Assembly: GCA_965243335.1 (NCBI GenBank)
Contig: OZ251545.1
Location: forward strand, 1,798,001-1,862,000
Reading direction: 5' to 3'
Source of the DNA: JAJDXW01 sp965243335
GTDB lineage: Bacteria > Pseudomonadota > Gammaproteobacteria > HK1
DNA length: 64,000 bases
Shown here piece after piece: positions 25,991 to 34,380 of this stretch (the first letter of the stretch is position 1; the number at the start of each line of letters is the position of its first letter). A model generated the notes under the pieces. The model saw only the letters and a list, made by a program, of their open reading frames with translations. It was not told where the DNA came from and did no database searches. Both the position numbers and the translations under genes were made by a program.

Positions 25991-27184
25991 ATGGCGGCAG
26001 CCTCCATCGGAGCCCGCGACGGGTTGATCTCGCGTCTCTGGAGCAACCAGGAGACGCGCTCGGTCATCGTGCAGATCGTCACCATGGCGGTCGTCTTCGC
26101 CCTGCTGGCGCTCGTGCTCCGCAACGTCGCGATCAACCTCGAAGCGATCGGGAAGGAGTTCAGCTTCGGCTTCCTGACCGCGCCCGCCGCCTACGACATC
26201 ACCTTCTCCCCGTTCATCGACTACACCTCGCGCGACACCCACCTCACCGCCGCCGCGGTCGGGATCCTCAACACCCTGCTCGTCGCGGTCTGCGGCATCG
26301 CGGCCGCCTCGGTGCTCGGGGTGACGATGGGCATCCTGCGGCTGTCCCGGAACTGGCTCGTCAACCGCATCGTCTACGTGTTCCTGGAGTTCACCCGGAA
26401 CGTGCCGGTGCTCCTGCACATCCTGCTCGTGCACGGGATCGTGGTCACCATGCTGCCGCCGCCGCGCCAGGCCATCGACCTCGGCGGCGCCGCGTTCGTA
26501 TCCAACCGCGGGTTCTTCATGCCCTCCCCGGTGTTCGAGGAAGGGGCCGGGATCGTGGGCGCGGTCCTCGTGGTTGCGGTCGTGGCTGCGTTCGCGTTCC
26601 GGCGCCGGGCGAAGCGGGTGCAGGCGGAGACCGGGAAGATCTACCCGGTCTTCTGGATCGTGACCGCGATCGTCGCCGCGCCGACGGCGCTCGCCTTCCT
26701 GGCCGCCGGCGCCCCCCTTGCCTGGGACGTCCCCGAGCTCAAGGGGTTCAACTTCCGGGGCGGCGCGGCCCTCCGGCCCGAGTTCCTGGCCCTGTGGCTG
26801 GCGCTTTCCTACTACACCGCCTGCTTCATCGCCGAGATCGTGCGCGCCGGCATCCTCGCGGTCAGCCGCGGCCAGACGGAAGCCTCCTACGCCCTGGGGC
26901 TGCGGGCGAACCGCAACCTCCAGCTCGTGGTCCTGCCCCAGGCGCTGCGGATCATCGTGCCCCCCCTGGTGAGCCAGTACCTCAACCTCACCAAGAACTC
27001 CTCGCTCGCCATCGCGATCGGATACATGGACATCGTGGCCACCATCGGCGGCATCTCCCTGATGCAGACCGGCAAGGAGATGGAGACGATGATCATCGTG
27101 CTCGGGGTCTACCTCGTCTTCTCGCTCCTCATCTCCGCGTTCATGAACTGGTTCAACCGCAGCCTCCGGTACAAGGAGCGCTGA
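25991..27184 (+). CDS. aapQ: General L-amino acid ABC transporter permease AapQ
   Basis: A 397-residue inner-membrane permease with the long Aap-type layout: a first helix near residue 30-50, an early permease half with FTRNVPVLLHILLV, and a long insert. The EAA coupling loop region is SRGQTEASYALGLRANRNLQLVVLPQALRIIVPPL. The size and insert match AapQ/BztB proteins rather than shorter HisM types. It pairs with AapM. Confidence 0.95.
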   Translation: MAAASIGARDGLISRLWSNQETRSVIVQIVTMAVVFALLALVLRNVAINLEAIGKEFSFGFLTAPAAYDITFSPFIDYTSRDTHLTAAAVGILNTLLVAVCGIAAASVLGVTMGILRLSRNWLVNRIVYVFLEFTRNVPVLLHILLVHGIVVTMLPPPRQAIDLGGAAFVSNRGFFMPSPVFEEGAGIVGAVLVVAVVAAFAFRRRAKRVQAETGKIYPVFWIVTAIVAAPTALAFLAAGAPLAWDVPELKGFNFRGGAALRPEFLALWLALSYYTACFIAEIVRAGILAVSRGQTEASYALGLRANRNLQLVVLPQALRIIVPPLVSQYLNLTKNSSLAIAIGYMDIVATIGGISLMQTGKEMETMIIVLGVYLVFSLLISAFMNWFNRSLRYKER

Positions 27185-27250
27185 GGTGGCCCCGTTCTCC
27201 GGACGCGGGATCCGCCGACCCCCGGCCTTGCGCCGCCGGCGCCGATCGCC

Positions 27251-28390
27251 ATGACCGGCCGCCCCGGCGCTCCCGCCGAATACGCCCCCGGCGCCCACCC
27301 GGACCTGCCGCCCCCGGTGCGGACCACCGGCGTCGTCGGCTGGGCCCGCAGCAACCTCTTCTCCTCCCCGTTCAACGTCGTACTCACCCTGCTCGGGGCC
27401 TGGTTCCTCGTCTCCGCCATCCCTCCGATGGTGGAGTGGGCGCTCGTGAAGTCGATCTGGGTCGCCGAATCCCGCGCCGAATGCTGGGGCAGGATGGAGG
27501 TCCCGGAGGAGGCGGCCTGCTGGGCGTTCATCAAGGGGCGGCTGAGCCTCTTCGTCTACGGGTTCTATCCGGTGGAGGAGCGCTGGCGGGTCGACCTCTC
27601 GTTCGTGCTCATGGTCCTCGCGATCGTCCCCGTCCTCTACGACCGGCTGCCGGGGCGAAAGCACTGGTTCTGGTACGTGGCCGCGTTCCCGTTCCTGGCC
27701 GGCTGGCTGCTGGTCGGGGGCGGCGGCCTCGCCCCGGTGGAGACCGACCAGTTCGGCGGTTTCATGCTGACCCTCATCATCGGGGTCACCGGCATCTCGT
27801 TCTCGCTCCCGATCGGCATCGCCCTCGCGCTCGGGCGCACGTCCTCCATGCCGGTGCTGCGCATCCTGTGCGTGCTGTTCATCGAGTTCATCCGGGGGGT
27901 GCCGCTCATCGCCCTCCTGTTCGTCGCGTCGACGATGCTCAACTACTTCCTGCCCCCCGGCACCTCCTTCGACCTGCTGATGCGGGTGCTGATCATGGTG
28001 ACCCTGTTCGCCTCCGCCTATATCGCGGAGGTGGTGAGGGGCGGCCTGCAGGGGATCCCGAGGGGGCAGACGGAGGCGGCGGACTCGCTCGGCCTCTCCT
28101 ACTGGAAGGCGCAGCGGCTGATCGTCCTGCCCCAGGCGCTGAAGATCTCGATCCCCGGCATCGTCAACACCTTCATCGGGCTCTACAAGGACACCACCCT
28201 GGTGCTCATCATCGGCATGCTGGACCCCCTCGGCATCGGCCGCGCCTCGCTCGCGGACGCGGTCTGGGCGGGTCTCGCGCGCGAGGTGTACCTGTTCATC
28301 GCGGTCTTCTTCTTCCTGTGCTGCTTCGGGATGTCGCGCTATTCGCTCTACCTCGAGCGCAAGCTCGACACCGGCCACGAGAAGGAATGA
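27251..28390 (+). CDS. aapM: General L-amino acid ABC transporter permease AapM
   Basis: A 379-residue permease partner of AapQ. The N-terminal proline-rich tail, then WARSNLFSSPFNVVLTLL, matches AapM/BztC starts. The permease core contains FIRGVPLIALLFVASTML and the EAA loop IPRGQTEAADSLGLSYWKAQRLIVLPQALKISIP. ATG 27251 is 66 bases after aapQ. The gene is followed 31 bases later by the ATPase gene. Confidence 0.95.
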   Translation: MTGRPGAPAEYAPGAHPDLPPPVRTTGVVGWARSNLFSSPFNVVLTLLGAWFLVSAIPPMVEWALVKSIWVAESRAECWGRMEVPEEAACWAFIKGRLSLFVYGFYPVEERWRVDLSFVLMVLAIVPVLYDRLPGRKHWFWYVAAFPFLAGWLLVGGGGLAPVETDQFGGFMLTLIIGVTGISFSLPIGIALALGRTSSMPVLRILCVLFIEFIRGVPLIALLFVASTMLNYFLPPGTSFDLLMRVLIMVTLFASAYIAEVVRGGLQGIPRGQTEAADSLGLSYWKAQRLIVLPQALKISIPGIVNTFIGLYKDTTLVLIIGMLDPLGIGRASLADAVWAGLAREVYLFIAVFFFLCCFGMSRYSLYLERKLDTGHEKE

Positions 28391-28421
28391 TCCCGACCCC
28401 GCCCGAAGGAGGGCCCCGTTC

Positions 28422-29228
28422 ATGGCAACCGCAGGCGACACCACGGGCATGACCGGGGGAGCCCCCGGCGCGGACGGATCGGCGGACGGGTCGGAGTCGA
28501 TCATCTCCATCCGGGGCATGCACAAGTGGTTCGGCCAGTTCCACGTGCTGAAGGACATCGACCTCGAGGTGAAGCGGGGCGAGCGCATCGTGATCTGCGG
28601 CCCGTCGGGCTCGGGCAAGTCGACCCTGATCCGCTGCATCAACCGGCTGGAGGAGCACCAGCAGGGCTCGATCGTGGTCGAGGGCACGGAGCTCACCGGG
28701 AACCTCAAGAACATCGAGATCATCCGCTCCGAGGTCGGGATGGTGTTCCAGAGCTTCAACCTCTTCCCCCACCTCACGGTCCTCGAGAACTGCACCCTCG
28801 CCCCGATCTGGGTCCGCAAGATGCCGAAGGCGAAGGCCCAGGAGGTGGCGATGGGCTATCTCGAACGGGTGCGCATCCCCGAGCAGGCCGAGAAGTACCC
28901 GGGCCAGCTCTCCGGCGGCCAGCAGCAGCGGGTGGCGATCGCGCGGTCCCTCTGCATGAACCCGCGCATCATGCTCTTCGACGAGCCCACCTCGGCCCTC
29001 GACCCCGAGATGATCAAGGAGGTCCTCGACGTGATGGTCGAGCTCGCGGAGAGCGGGATGACGATGCTCGTCGTGACCCACGAGATGGGGTTCGCGACGG
29101 CCGTCGCGCACCGCGTGATCTTCATGGACGCGGGCGAGATCATCGAGCAGAACGAGCCCGCGGAGTTCTTCAACCACCCGCGGCACGAGCGGACCAAGCT
29201 CTTCCTGAGCCAGATCCTGAGCCACTGA
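28422..29228 (+). CDS. aapP: General L-amino acid ABC transporter ATPase AapP
   Basis: A 268-residue ATP-binding subunit. Walker A GPSGSGKST is at residues 60-68, the Q-loop region is VGMVFQSFNLFPHLTVLEN, the signature is LSGGQQQR, Walker B is IMLFDEPTSALDPE, and the switch histidine is in VVTHEMGF. It energises AapQM. The first 25 residues are a Gly/Ala/Asp-rich extension not needed for the fold, so a start further in is possible, but ATG 28422 follows gaaggagggcc. Confidence 0.96.
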   Translation: MATAGDTTGMTGGAPGADGSADGSESIISIRGMHKWFGQFHVLKDIDLEVKRGERIVICGPSGSGKSTLIRCINRLEEHQQGSIVVEGTELTGNLKNIEIIRSEVGMVFQSFNLFPHLTVLENCTLAPIWVRKMPKAKAQEVAMGYLERVRIPEQAEKYPGQLSGGQQQRVAIARSLCMNPRIMLFDEPTSALDPEMIKEVLDVMVELAESGMTMLVVTHEMGFATAVAHRVIFMDAGEIIEQNEPAEFFNHPRHERTKLFLSQILSH

Positions 29229-29551
29229 CGGCTCGCCGCCGCCTCCCTCGCCGCCACCCGCGGATGCGCGCCCCCCGCCCGCCCGCCGGCGCCGCCAGAG
29301 GCATTCCATTCCGACTGGCTGGCGGCCGGCAGGGACCGCGCCGCTCCCGAGAAGCGGAGCGTCCTGGGAACGCGGGCGTCCCGCCCGCATTCTCATTTCC
29401 GGGGGCTTCGCCCCCGTGCGGGCGGGACACAAGCGTTCCCAGGACGCCCTGCGACGAGGCGTGCCTGGCAAAAAAACCCACAGCACACATGCCTCCCCAC
29501 GCTCGGAGATTGTTCGCGGGGGGCATCCGGCGTATCCTTCCCGCTTCGCTC
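29229..29551. other. Intergenic region with a dispersed repeat before tRNA-Ser
   Basis: A 323-base gap between aapP and the tRNA. Copy C of the dispersed repeat fills about 29363-29492. The tRNA promoter should lie just before 29552 but is not obvious. No gene is supported. Confidence 0.6.
29363..29492. repeat. Dispersed inverted-repeat element, copy C
   Basis: Left arm 29363-29388 (cctgggaacgcgggcg..) and right arm 29418-29443 (gcgggcgggacacaagcg..) are partly diverged reverse complements. The spacer contains a second small hairpin GGGGGC-TTCG-CCCC. The tail acgccctgcgacgaggc and gtgcctggc is shared with copies A and B. Confidence 0.8.
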
Positions 29552-29643
29552 GGAGAGGTACCGAAGCGGTCACAACGGCACCGACTCGAAATCGGTTGGG
29601 GTCATTACGGCCCACGTGGGTTCGAATCCCACCCTCTCCGCCA
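29552..29643 (+). tRNA. tRNA-Ser (anticodon CGA)
   Basis: The acceptor arm GGAGAGG (29552-29558) pairs with CCTCTCC (29633-29639), then discriminator G and an encoded CCA (29641-29643). The anticodon stem ACCGA/TCGGT encloses the loop CTCGAAA, giving anticodon CGA, which reads UCG serine codons. A long variable arm lies between it and the T arm (GTGGG-TTCGAAT-CCCAC), as expected for a class II tRNA-Ser. Length is 92 bases including CCA. Confidence 0.97.
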
Positions 29644-29729
29644 CATGAGACCGCGGCTCCCGCCTCCGCGCGCGAGCTCGCCTCTCCCGGCATTGCCCGG
29701 CCCGCGGCCCCCGCCGGCCGCCCCGGTCG

Positions 29730-31760
29730 ATGAAGCCTGAATCCCTGCCGCGGATCGTCCTCGTCCAGATGGAGGTCGCGCCCGGGCGGCCCGACCGGAA
29801 CGTGGCGCGGATGCTGGAGTGCATCGAGCGCCACCGGGACGCCGAGGTGGTGGTGTTCTCGGAGATGTGCGTTCCGGGCTATCTCATCGGGGACGCTTGG
29901 GAGATCGACGCCCTCGCCGCCGATTTCGCGGGCTGGAGCGAGGCGGTGCGCGAGGCGAGCGGAGGCTTGACGGTGCTCTTCGGCAACGTGGCGGTGGACC
30001 CCGCCCGTCCGGGCGAGGACGGGCGGCTTCGCAAATTCAACGCGGTCCACGTCTGCCACGATGGCGAATACGTGCGGCGGCCCGGCCTGCCCGGAGACCT
30101 GCCGCCCGGGGTCCATCCGAAGACCCTGCACCCGAACTACCGGTTCTTCGACGACGACCGGCACTTCCACTCCGTGCGCAAGCTCGCGCTGGAGCACGGC
30201 CGCCCGGTGGCCGACTGGATGGTCCCCTTCGAGGTCCCTCGCCCGGCGGGCGGCGTGTTCCGCTTCGGGGTGCAGGTCTGCGAGGACGTCTGGTGCCAGG
30301 ACTACGCGGCCGGCGACGGTGTGCTCGACACGGTGGCGATGTGGCGCCGGAACGGCGCGGAGGCCGTGTTCAACCTCTCCGCGTCGCCGTGGACCCGGGA
30401 CAAGAACGAGAAGCGCCACCGTACGGTGCGCGAGGTCCTCGCCCGGTCCCCGCTTCCGTTCTTCTACGTGAACCAGGTCGGGGCCCAGAACAACGGCAAG
30501 AACGTGCTGGTCTTCGACGGGGACACGACCGCCTACGCCGCGAACGGGACGGTGACCGGCCGGCTCGCCCCGTGGCGCGAAGGCGAGCTGTGCGTGGGCG
30601 GAGCGTCGGCAGCGGACACGGCTTCGAGGCGGGCCGGACGGACGCCCCCGCCCGCGGCGGCCGGCGGCGGGGCGCCAGGCGGCGGCGCGCCGGGCAGCGC
30701 GGCGCCGGGGGAGCGGCCGGGGCGGGCGGGGGAGCTGGACACGATCCTGAACGCGCTCGCGGCGGGGCTCCGCCACCTCGACGAGGTGCGCGGGGCCGCC
30801 AGCCGGTTCCTGGTCGGGGTGAGCGGGGGGGTCGACTCGAGCCTCGTCACCGCCCTCATCGCGCACGTCCTCGGCCCCGAGCGGGTGCTCGCGGTGAACA
30901 TGCCGACCCGGTTCAACTCCGAGGTGACCCGCAGCAACGCGCGCGACCTCTGCGCGCGCCTCGGGGTGGACTACCTCGTATGCCCCATCGAGGAGCTCTA
31001 CGGACACGTGGCGAGGACCGTGCGCGGCGCCCGCTTCGCGACCGTCGAGGGGGACTATACGACCCTCGTGGACGAGAACGTGCAGGCGCGGGTCCGGGGC
31101 GCGGACCTCCTCGCCGGCCTCGCGGCCAGGTTCGGGGCCGTCTTCACCAACAACGGCAACAAGACGGAGACCGCGCTCGGCTACGCCACCCTGTACGGCG
31201 ACGTGAACGGCGCGATCGCGCCCATCGCCGACCTCTACAAGACCGACGTGTTCGCGCTCGCCCGGCGCCTCAACGAGGCCGTGTTCGGGCGGGAGGTCAT
31301 CCCCGCCAACCTCTACGACGGGGCCACCGTCCCCAGCGCGGAGCTCTCCGGCGCGCAGGACGTGACGAAGGGGCTGGGCGACCCCATCCGCTACGGCTAC
31401 CACGATGCGATACTGAGGCAGATGATCGAATATCGCCGCCATCTGATGGATTTCTTTGAATGGATGCTGGACGGGACGTTCTTCGAACGGATCGGATGGA
31501 ACGGCTCGCAGGGGTCTCTCGACGACTTCGCGAGCGCCCGGGAATGGGTCGAGGACCTCGAGTGGGTCGACCGCCAGCTTCGGGCGAGCTACTTCAAGCG
31601 CATCCAGGCCCCCCCGATCATCGTGGTGAGCAAGCGGGCGTTCGGGTTCGATCTGCGCGAGTCGCAGGGGCCCGAGTACCGGCCCCGCCGCTACGCGGCC
31701 CTGCGGGCGGAGGCGGCCCGGACCGACTTCAGGGCCGCGCTCCGGCGCGCCGCCGCCTGA
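29730..31760 (+). CDS. nadE: Glutamine-dependent NAD+ synthetase
   Basis: A 676-residue two-domain enzyme making NAD+ from deamido-NAD+, ATP and glutamine. The N-terminal nitrilase-like glutaminase has the catalytic Glu45 (FSEMCVPGYLIGD), a lysine near LHPNYRFFDDDRHF and the nucleophile in GVQVCEDVWCQ. The C-terminal synthetase has the PP-loop VGVSGGVDSSLVTALIAHV. The two are joined by an unusual Ala/Gly/Pro-rich linker (about residues 293-332). The C-terminal FTNNGNKTETALGYATLYGD and later FKRIQAPPIIVVSKRAFG are family hallmarks. Confidence 0.96.
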   Translation: MKPESLPRIVLVQMEVAPGRPDRNVARMLECIERHRDAEVVVFSEMCVPGYLIGDAWEIDALAADFAGWSEAVREASGGLTVLFGNVAVDPARPGEDGRLRKFNAVHVCHDGEYVRRPGLPGDLPPGVHPKTLHPNYRFFDDDRHFHSVRKLALEHGRPVADWMVPFEVPRPAGGVFRFGVQVCEDVWCQDYAAGDGVLDTVAMWRRNGAEAVFNLSASPWTRDKNEKRHRTVREVLARSPLPFFYVNQVGAQNNGKNVLVFDGDTTAYAANGTVTGRLAPWREGELCVGGASAADTASRRAGRTPPPAAAGGGAPGGGAPGSAAPGERPGRAGELDTILNALAAGLRHLDEVRGAASRFLVGVSGGVDSSLVTALIAHVLGPERVLAVNMPTRFNSEVTRSNARDLCARLGVDYLVCPIEELYGHVARTVRGARFATVEGDYTTLVDENVQARVRGADLLAGLAARFGAVFTNNGNKTETALGYATLYGDVNGAIAPIADLYKTDVFALARRLNEAVFGREVIPANLYDGATVPSAELSGAQDVTKGLGDPIRYGYHDAILRQMIEYRRHLMDFFEWMLDGTFFERIGWNGSQGSLDDFASAREWVEDLEWVDRQLRASYFKRIQAPPIIVVSKRAFGFDLRESQGPEYRPRRYAALRAEAARTDFRAALRRAAA

Positions 31761-31941
31761 ACGCGCGCCTGGACCCCCCGGCGCCCCGGGCTCCCCGGCC
31801 GGAAGGCGTCCCCGGGGCGGTTCACGGTTGCTCGGTCCATCGGGGAGCTCGACGGGCATCCGGCCGATGAGCGCTTCTGCGATGGTTTCGGAGAGGGTGG
31901 GTTCACTCCGTGGGCCACGGCAGGGGTCGGGAGCCGGCCCC

Positions 31942-32745
31942 TCACCGGCCGCCCTGCGAGCCGCGAGCCTCGCGAAGGAGCGCTTCGAGCTCGGCAGCCC
32001 GCGCTTCGGCGGCTTCGGCTCGCGTCTCGGCGGTTTCAGCTCGCATCTCGGCGGTTTCGGCTCGCGTCTCGGCGGTTTCGGCTCGCGTCTCGGCGGTTTC
32101 GGCTCGCGTCTCGGCGGTTTCGGCTCGCGTCTCGGCGTCCCGGCGCTCGGCTTCCAGCCCGATCCAATTGGGAAGGCGCCGGCCCGCGGCCGGGTCGAAG
32201 AAGTACCTCTCCTCGCCCTTGACCCGGAAGTCGAGGCCCAGGGTCTCGCTGCGAAGGAACACGGTCCCGTCCAGCGAATCGACCACCGGCTGCGGCTCAT
32301 ACTTGTCCCCCACCAGGCGGCGGCCCTTGAGACGCAGCCCCAGGTAGTCCCCGGTGGGGTCGTACTGCCAGTACTCCTTCACCCCCAGTTGTTCGTACAG
32401 CTTCGCCTTGCGCTTCTCGTCCTCGCGCCACGTTCCCCGCGACGCCACCTCCATCACGAAGGCCGGGACCGGCCCTTCCTCCCAGAGCTTGTAGACCTGC
32501 CGGAAGTGCTTGGGGACGCCGAACACGACGAACACGTCCGGCGCGACCCGCGCCTTCGGATTGCCTTCTTCGTAGTAGATGAAGAGGTCGCCGGAGACGT
32601 ACACGTCCGGGCGGTCCCGGAAGTGGTGGCAGAGGACGCCGACCGCATCGAGGATGGCGTGGAGCTGCCAGTCGTTCTCGGCCATCGGTTCGCCGTCCCC
32701 GCTCGGATACTCAATCGCGGCGGGGGAAAGGACGTGCTGGCTCAT
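31942..32745 (-). CDS. Uma2 (DUF820) family protein with a repeat-encoded coiled-coil tail
   Basis: A 267-residue protein. Residues 20-190 form a Uma2/DUF820 restriction-endonuclease-like fold: VYVSGDLFIYYEEGN, then RVAPDVFVVFGV (catalytic PD), then PAFVMEVASRGTWREDEKRKAKLYEQLGVKEYW (E...K). Residues about 200-250 are seven copies of a heptad close to AETRAET, a predicted coiled coil that could drive oligomerisation. Uma2 proteins are abundant in cyanobacteria and Planctomycetes and rarer in proteobacteria; their biological role is unclear. Confidence 0.9.
   Translation of the reverse strand: MSQHVLSPAAIEYPSGDGEPMAENDWQLHAILDAVGVLCHHFRDRPDVYVSGDLFIYYEEGNPKARVAPDVFVVFGVPKHFRQVYKLWEEGPVPAFVMEVASRGTWREDEKRKAKLYEQLGVKEYWQYDPTGDYLGLRLKGRRLVGDKYEPQPVVDSLDGTVFLRSETLGLDFRVKGEERYFFDPAAGRRLPNWIGLEAERRDAETRAETAETRAETAETRAETAETRAETAEMRAETAETRAEAAEARAAELEALLREARGSQGGR
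32008..32136 (-). repeat. Tandem 21-base repeat inside the Uma2 gene
   Basis: About six consecutive near-identical 21-base units (ggcggtttcggctcgcgtctc on the + strand) encode the heptad tail. Two units differ by one or two bases (cag, cat variants). Copy number is likely to change by slippage, always in frame. Confidence 0.85.
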
Positions 32746-33198
32746 CGGATGGCTCCTCCGTGCAGCGGGACGGGCTCCGGCGGCGCCCGATCCCCGGCGA
32801 CGATACCATGCTCATACCCCTGTCCCAAGCCGCCTTCCGGGGCCTCGTCCCGGAGCCGCAATGATGGCGCAGGAGAGGGGGCCGGGGTGTAGGGCGGCGT
32901 CTCGATCTTCGTAGGATTCCATCCCGTCGCGCCATAGCCGGATGCCCCGCCCGGTCCGCGAACGCCTACCGGGCCGGACCGGATCGGAGCGATTGGGCAG
33001 GGCCGGACGGATACGAGGGGCGCGAGCCCGAGGGGGCGCCGCCGCCGAGGGGACAGGGAAGCTCGACTCCCGAGAAGCCGGCCGGGCGGGTCGCCGTGGT
33101 CCGGCGAAGCCGGGGGGGCCGGAGGCGACCGAAGCCAGCTTCGGCGAGTTGATAGACTGGCGCCCCCGCGCTTCGCGCCCCGCATCGGAAAGCACGGC
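32746..33198. other. Divergent intergenic region
   Basis: A 453-base gap between the leftward Uma2 gene and the rightward peptidase gene. No gene, hairpin or clear promoter is supported; open frames here are Arg/Pro-rich. Confidence 0.5.
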
Positions 33199-34380
33199 AT
33201 GACGCCCCCGGACCGCCCCCGACCCCGCCCACACCCGCCCGACCCCGGACGCAACGAGCCCCGCATCGACCCGGACGAGATCCTGGAGGCGATCCTCGGG
33301 TGGGTGCGGATCGAGTCTCCCTCGCATGACGCGGAGGCGGTCAACCGGATGGTGGACCACGTCGAGTCGGCGATGCGGCCCCTCACCGGGCGCGTCGAAC
33401 GGACGCCGGGGCGGGACGGCTACGGGGACCTCCTCTCCGTGCGCAGCGAGTGGGGCGGCGACGGGCCCGGCATCCTCGTGCTGAGCCACCTCGACACCGT
33501 CCACCCCGCCGGGTCCATCGACGGCGTACTCCGCGTCCGGCGCGAGGGCGACCGGGTCTACGGCCCCGGCATCTACGACATGAAGGGCGGGGCCTGCCTC
33601 GCGTGGTACGCGTTCCGGCACCTCGTCCGCACCGGGCGCGAGACCCCGCTCCCCATCACCTTCCTGTTCGTGCCCGAGGAGGAGGTGGGGAGCCCCACCT
33701 CGCGCGCGCTCATCGAGGAGGCGGCGCGCGCCGCCCGCTACGTCCTCGTCACCGAGCCGGCCCGCGACGGCGGGCGCATCGTCACCGCCCGCAAGGGGGT
33801 CGCGATCTTCGAGATGACGACGACCGGCCGCCCCTCCCACGCCGGGGTGCGGCACCGGGACGGCCGGAGCGCGATCCGGGAGATGGCCCGCCAGATCCTG
33901 CGCCTCGAAGACATGACCGACTACGCGCGCGGGGTGACCGTCAACGTGGGGGTCGTCGCCGGGGGGACCGGGTCGAACGTGGTGCCCGCCGAATGCCGGG
34001 CGGAGATCGACATGCGGGTCCCGAACCCGGAGGTCGGCGAGGAGATGTGCGCCCGCGTCCTCGGCCTCGCCGCCTTCGACCCGGACGTCACGGTCGCGGT
34101 CACGGGCGGGATGAACCGCCCGCCCTACGAGAAGGGGCCGGGGATCGAAGCCCTCTTCGAGCACGCGCGGGGCCTCGCCGCGGAGATCGGCTTCACGCTC
34201 GAGGACGTGAAGACCGGGGGCGGAAGCGACGGCAACTTCACCGCCGCGCTCGGCGCGCCGACCCTCGACGGGCTCGGGGTGGACGGCGACGGGGCCCACA
34301 GCCACGACGAGCACCTGCTCTTCTCGTCGCTCGAACCCCGCGCGAAGCTCCTCCTGCGGCTGTTCGAAACCCTCGAGTGA
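33199..34380 (+). CDS. M20-family metallopeptidase (glutamate carboxypeptidase-like)
   Basis: A 393-residue zinc hydrolase. Metal-binding segments appear in order: LSHLDTVHP (first His and Asp), YGPGIYDMKGG (bridging Asp), FVPEEEVGSP (catalytic Glu pair), VTEPARDGG and the late GDGAHSHDEH (last His). Members cleave C-terminal glutamate, acetyl groups or dipeptides. The spacing is closest to carboxypeptidase G2-type enzymes. The first 20 residues are a Pro/Arg-rich extension. It overlaps the next gene by one base (TGATG). Confidence 0.9.
   Translation: MTPPDRPRPRPHPPDPGRNEPRIDPDEILEAILGWVRIESPSHDAEAVNRMVDHVESAMRPLTGRVERTPGRDGYGDLLSVRSEWGGDGPGILVLSHLDTVHPAGSIDGVLRVRREGDRVYGPGIYDMKGGACLAWYAFRHLVRTGRETPLPITFLFVPEEEVGSPTSRALIEEAARAARYVLVTEPARDGGRIVTARKGVAIFEMTTTGRPSHAGVRHRDGRSAIREMARQILRLEDMTDYARGVTVNVGVVAGGTGSNVVPAECRAEIDMRVPNPEVGEEMCARVLGLAAFDPDVTVAVTGGMNRPPYEKGPGIEALFEHARGLAAEIGFTLEDVKTGGGSDGNFTAALGAPTLDGLGVDGDGAHSHDEHLLFSSLEPRAKLLLRLFETLE

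Noticed and set aside
29552..29643. tRNA-Ser as an integration site for a mobile island
   Set aside because: No partial tRNA repeat, integrase or phage gene was found on either side; nadE follows directly.
32008..32136. Regular 21-base repeats, considered as a CRISPR array
   Set aside because: Units are contiguous without spacers and encode a heptad repeat inside the Uma2 gene.
25772..32300. Very long minus-strand open frames across the aap genes and nadE
   Set aside because: They mirror well-recognised plus-strand genes and have charge-biased, domain-free translations.
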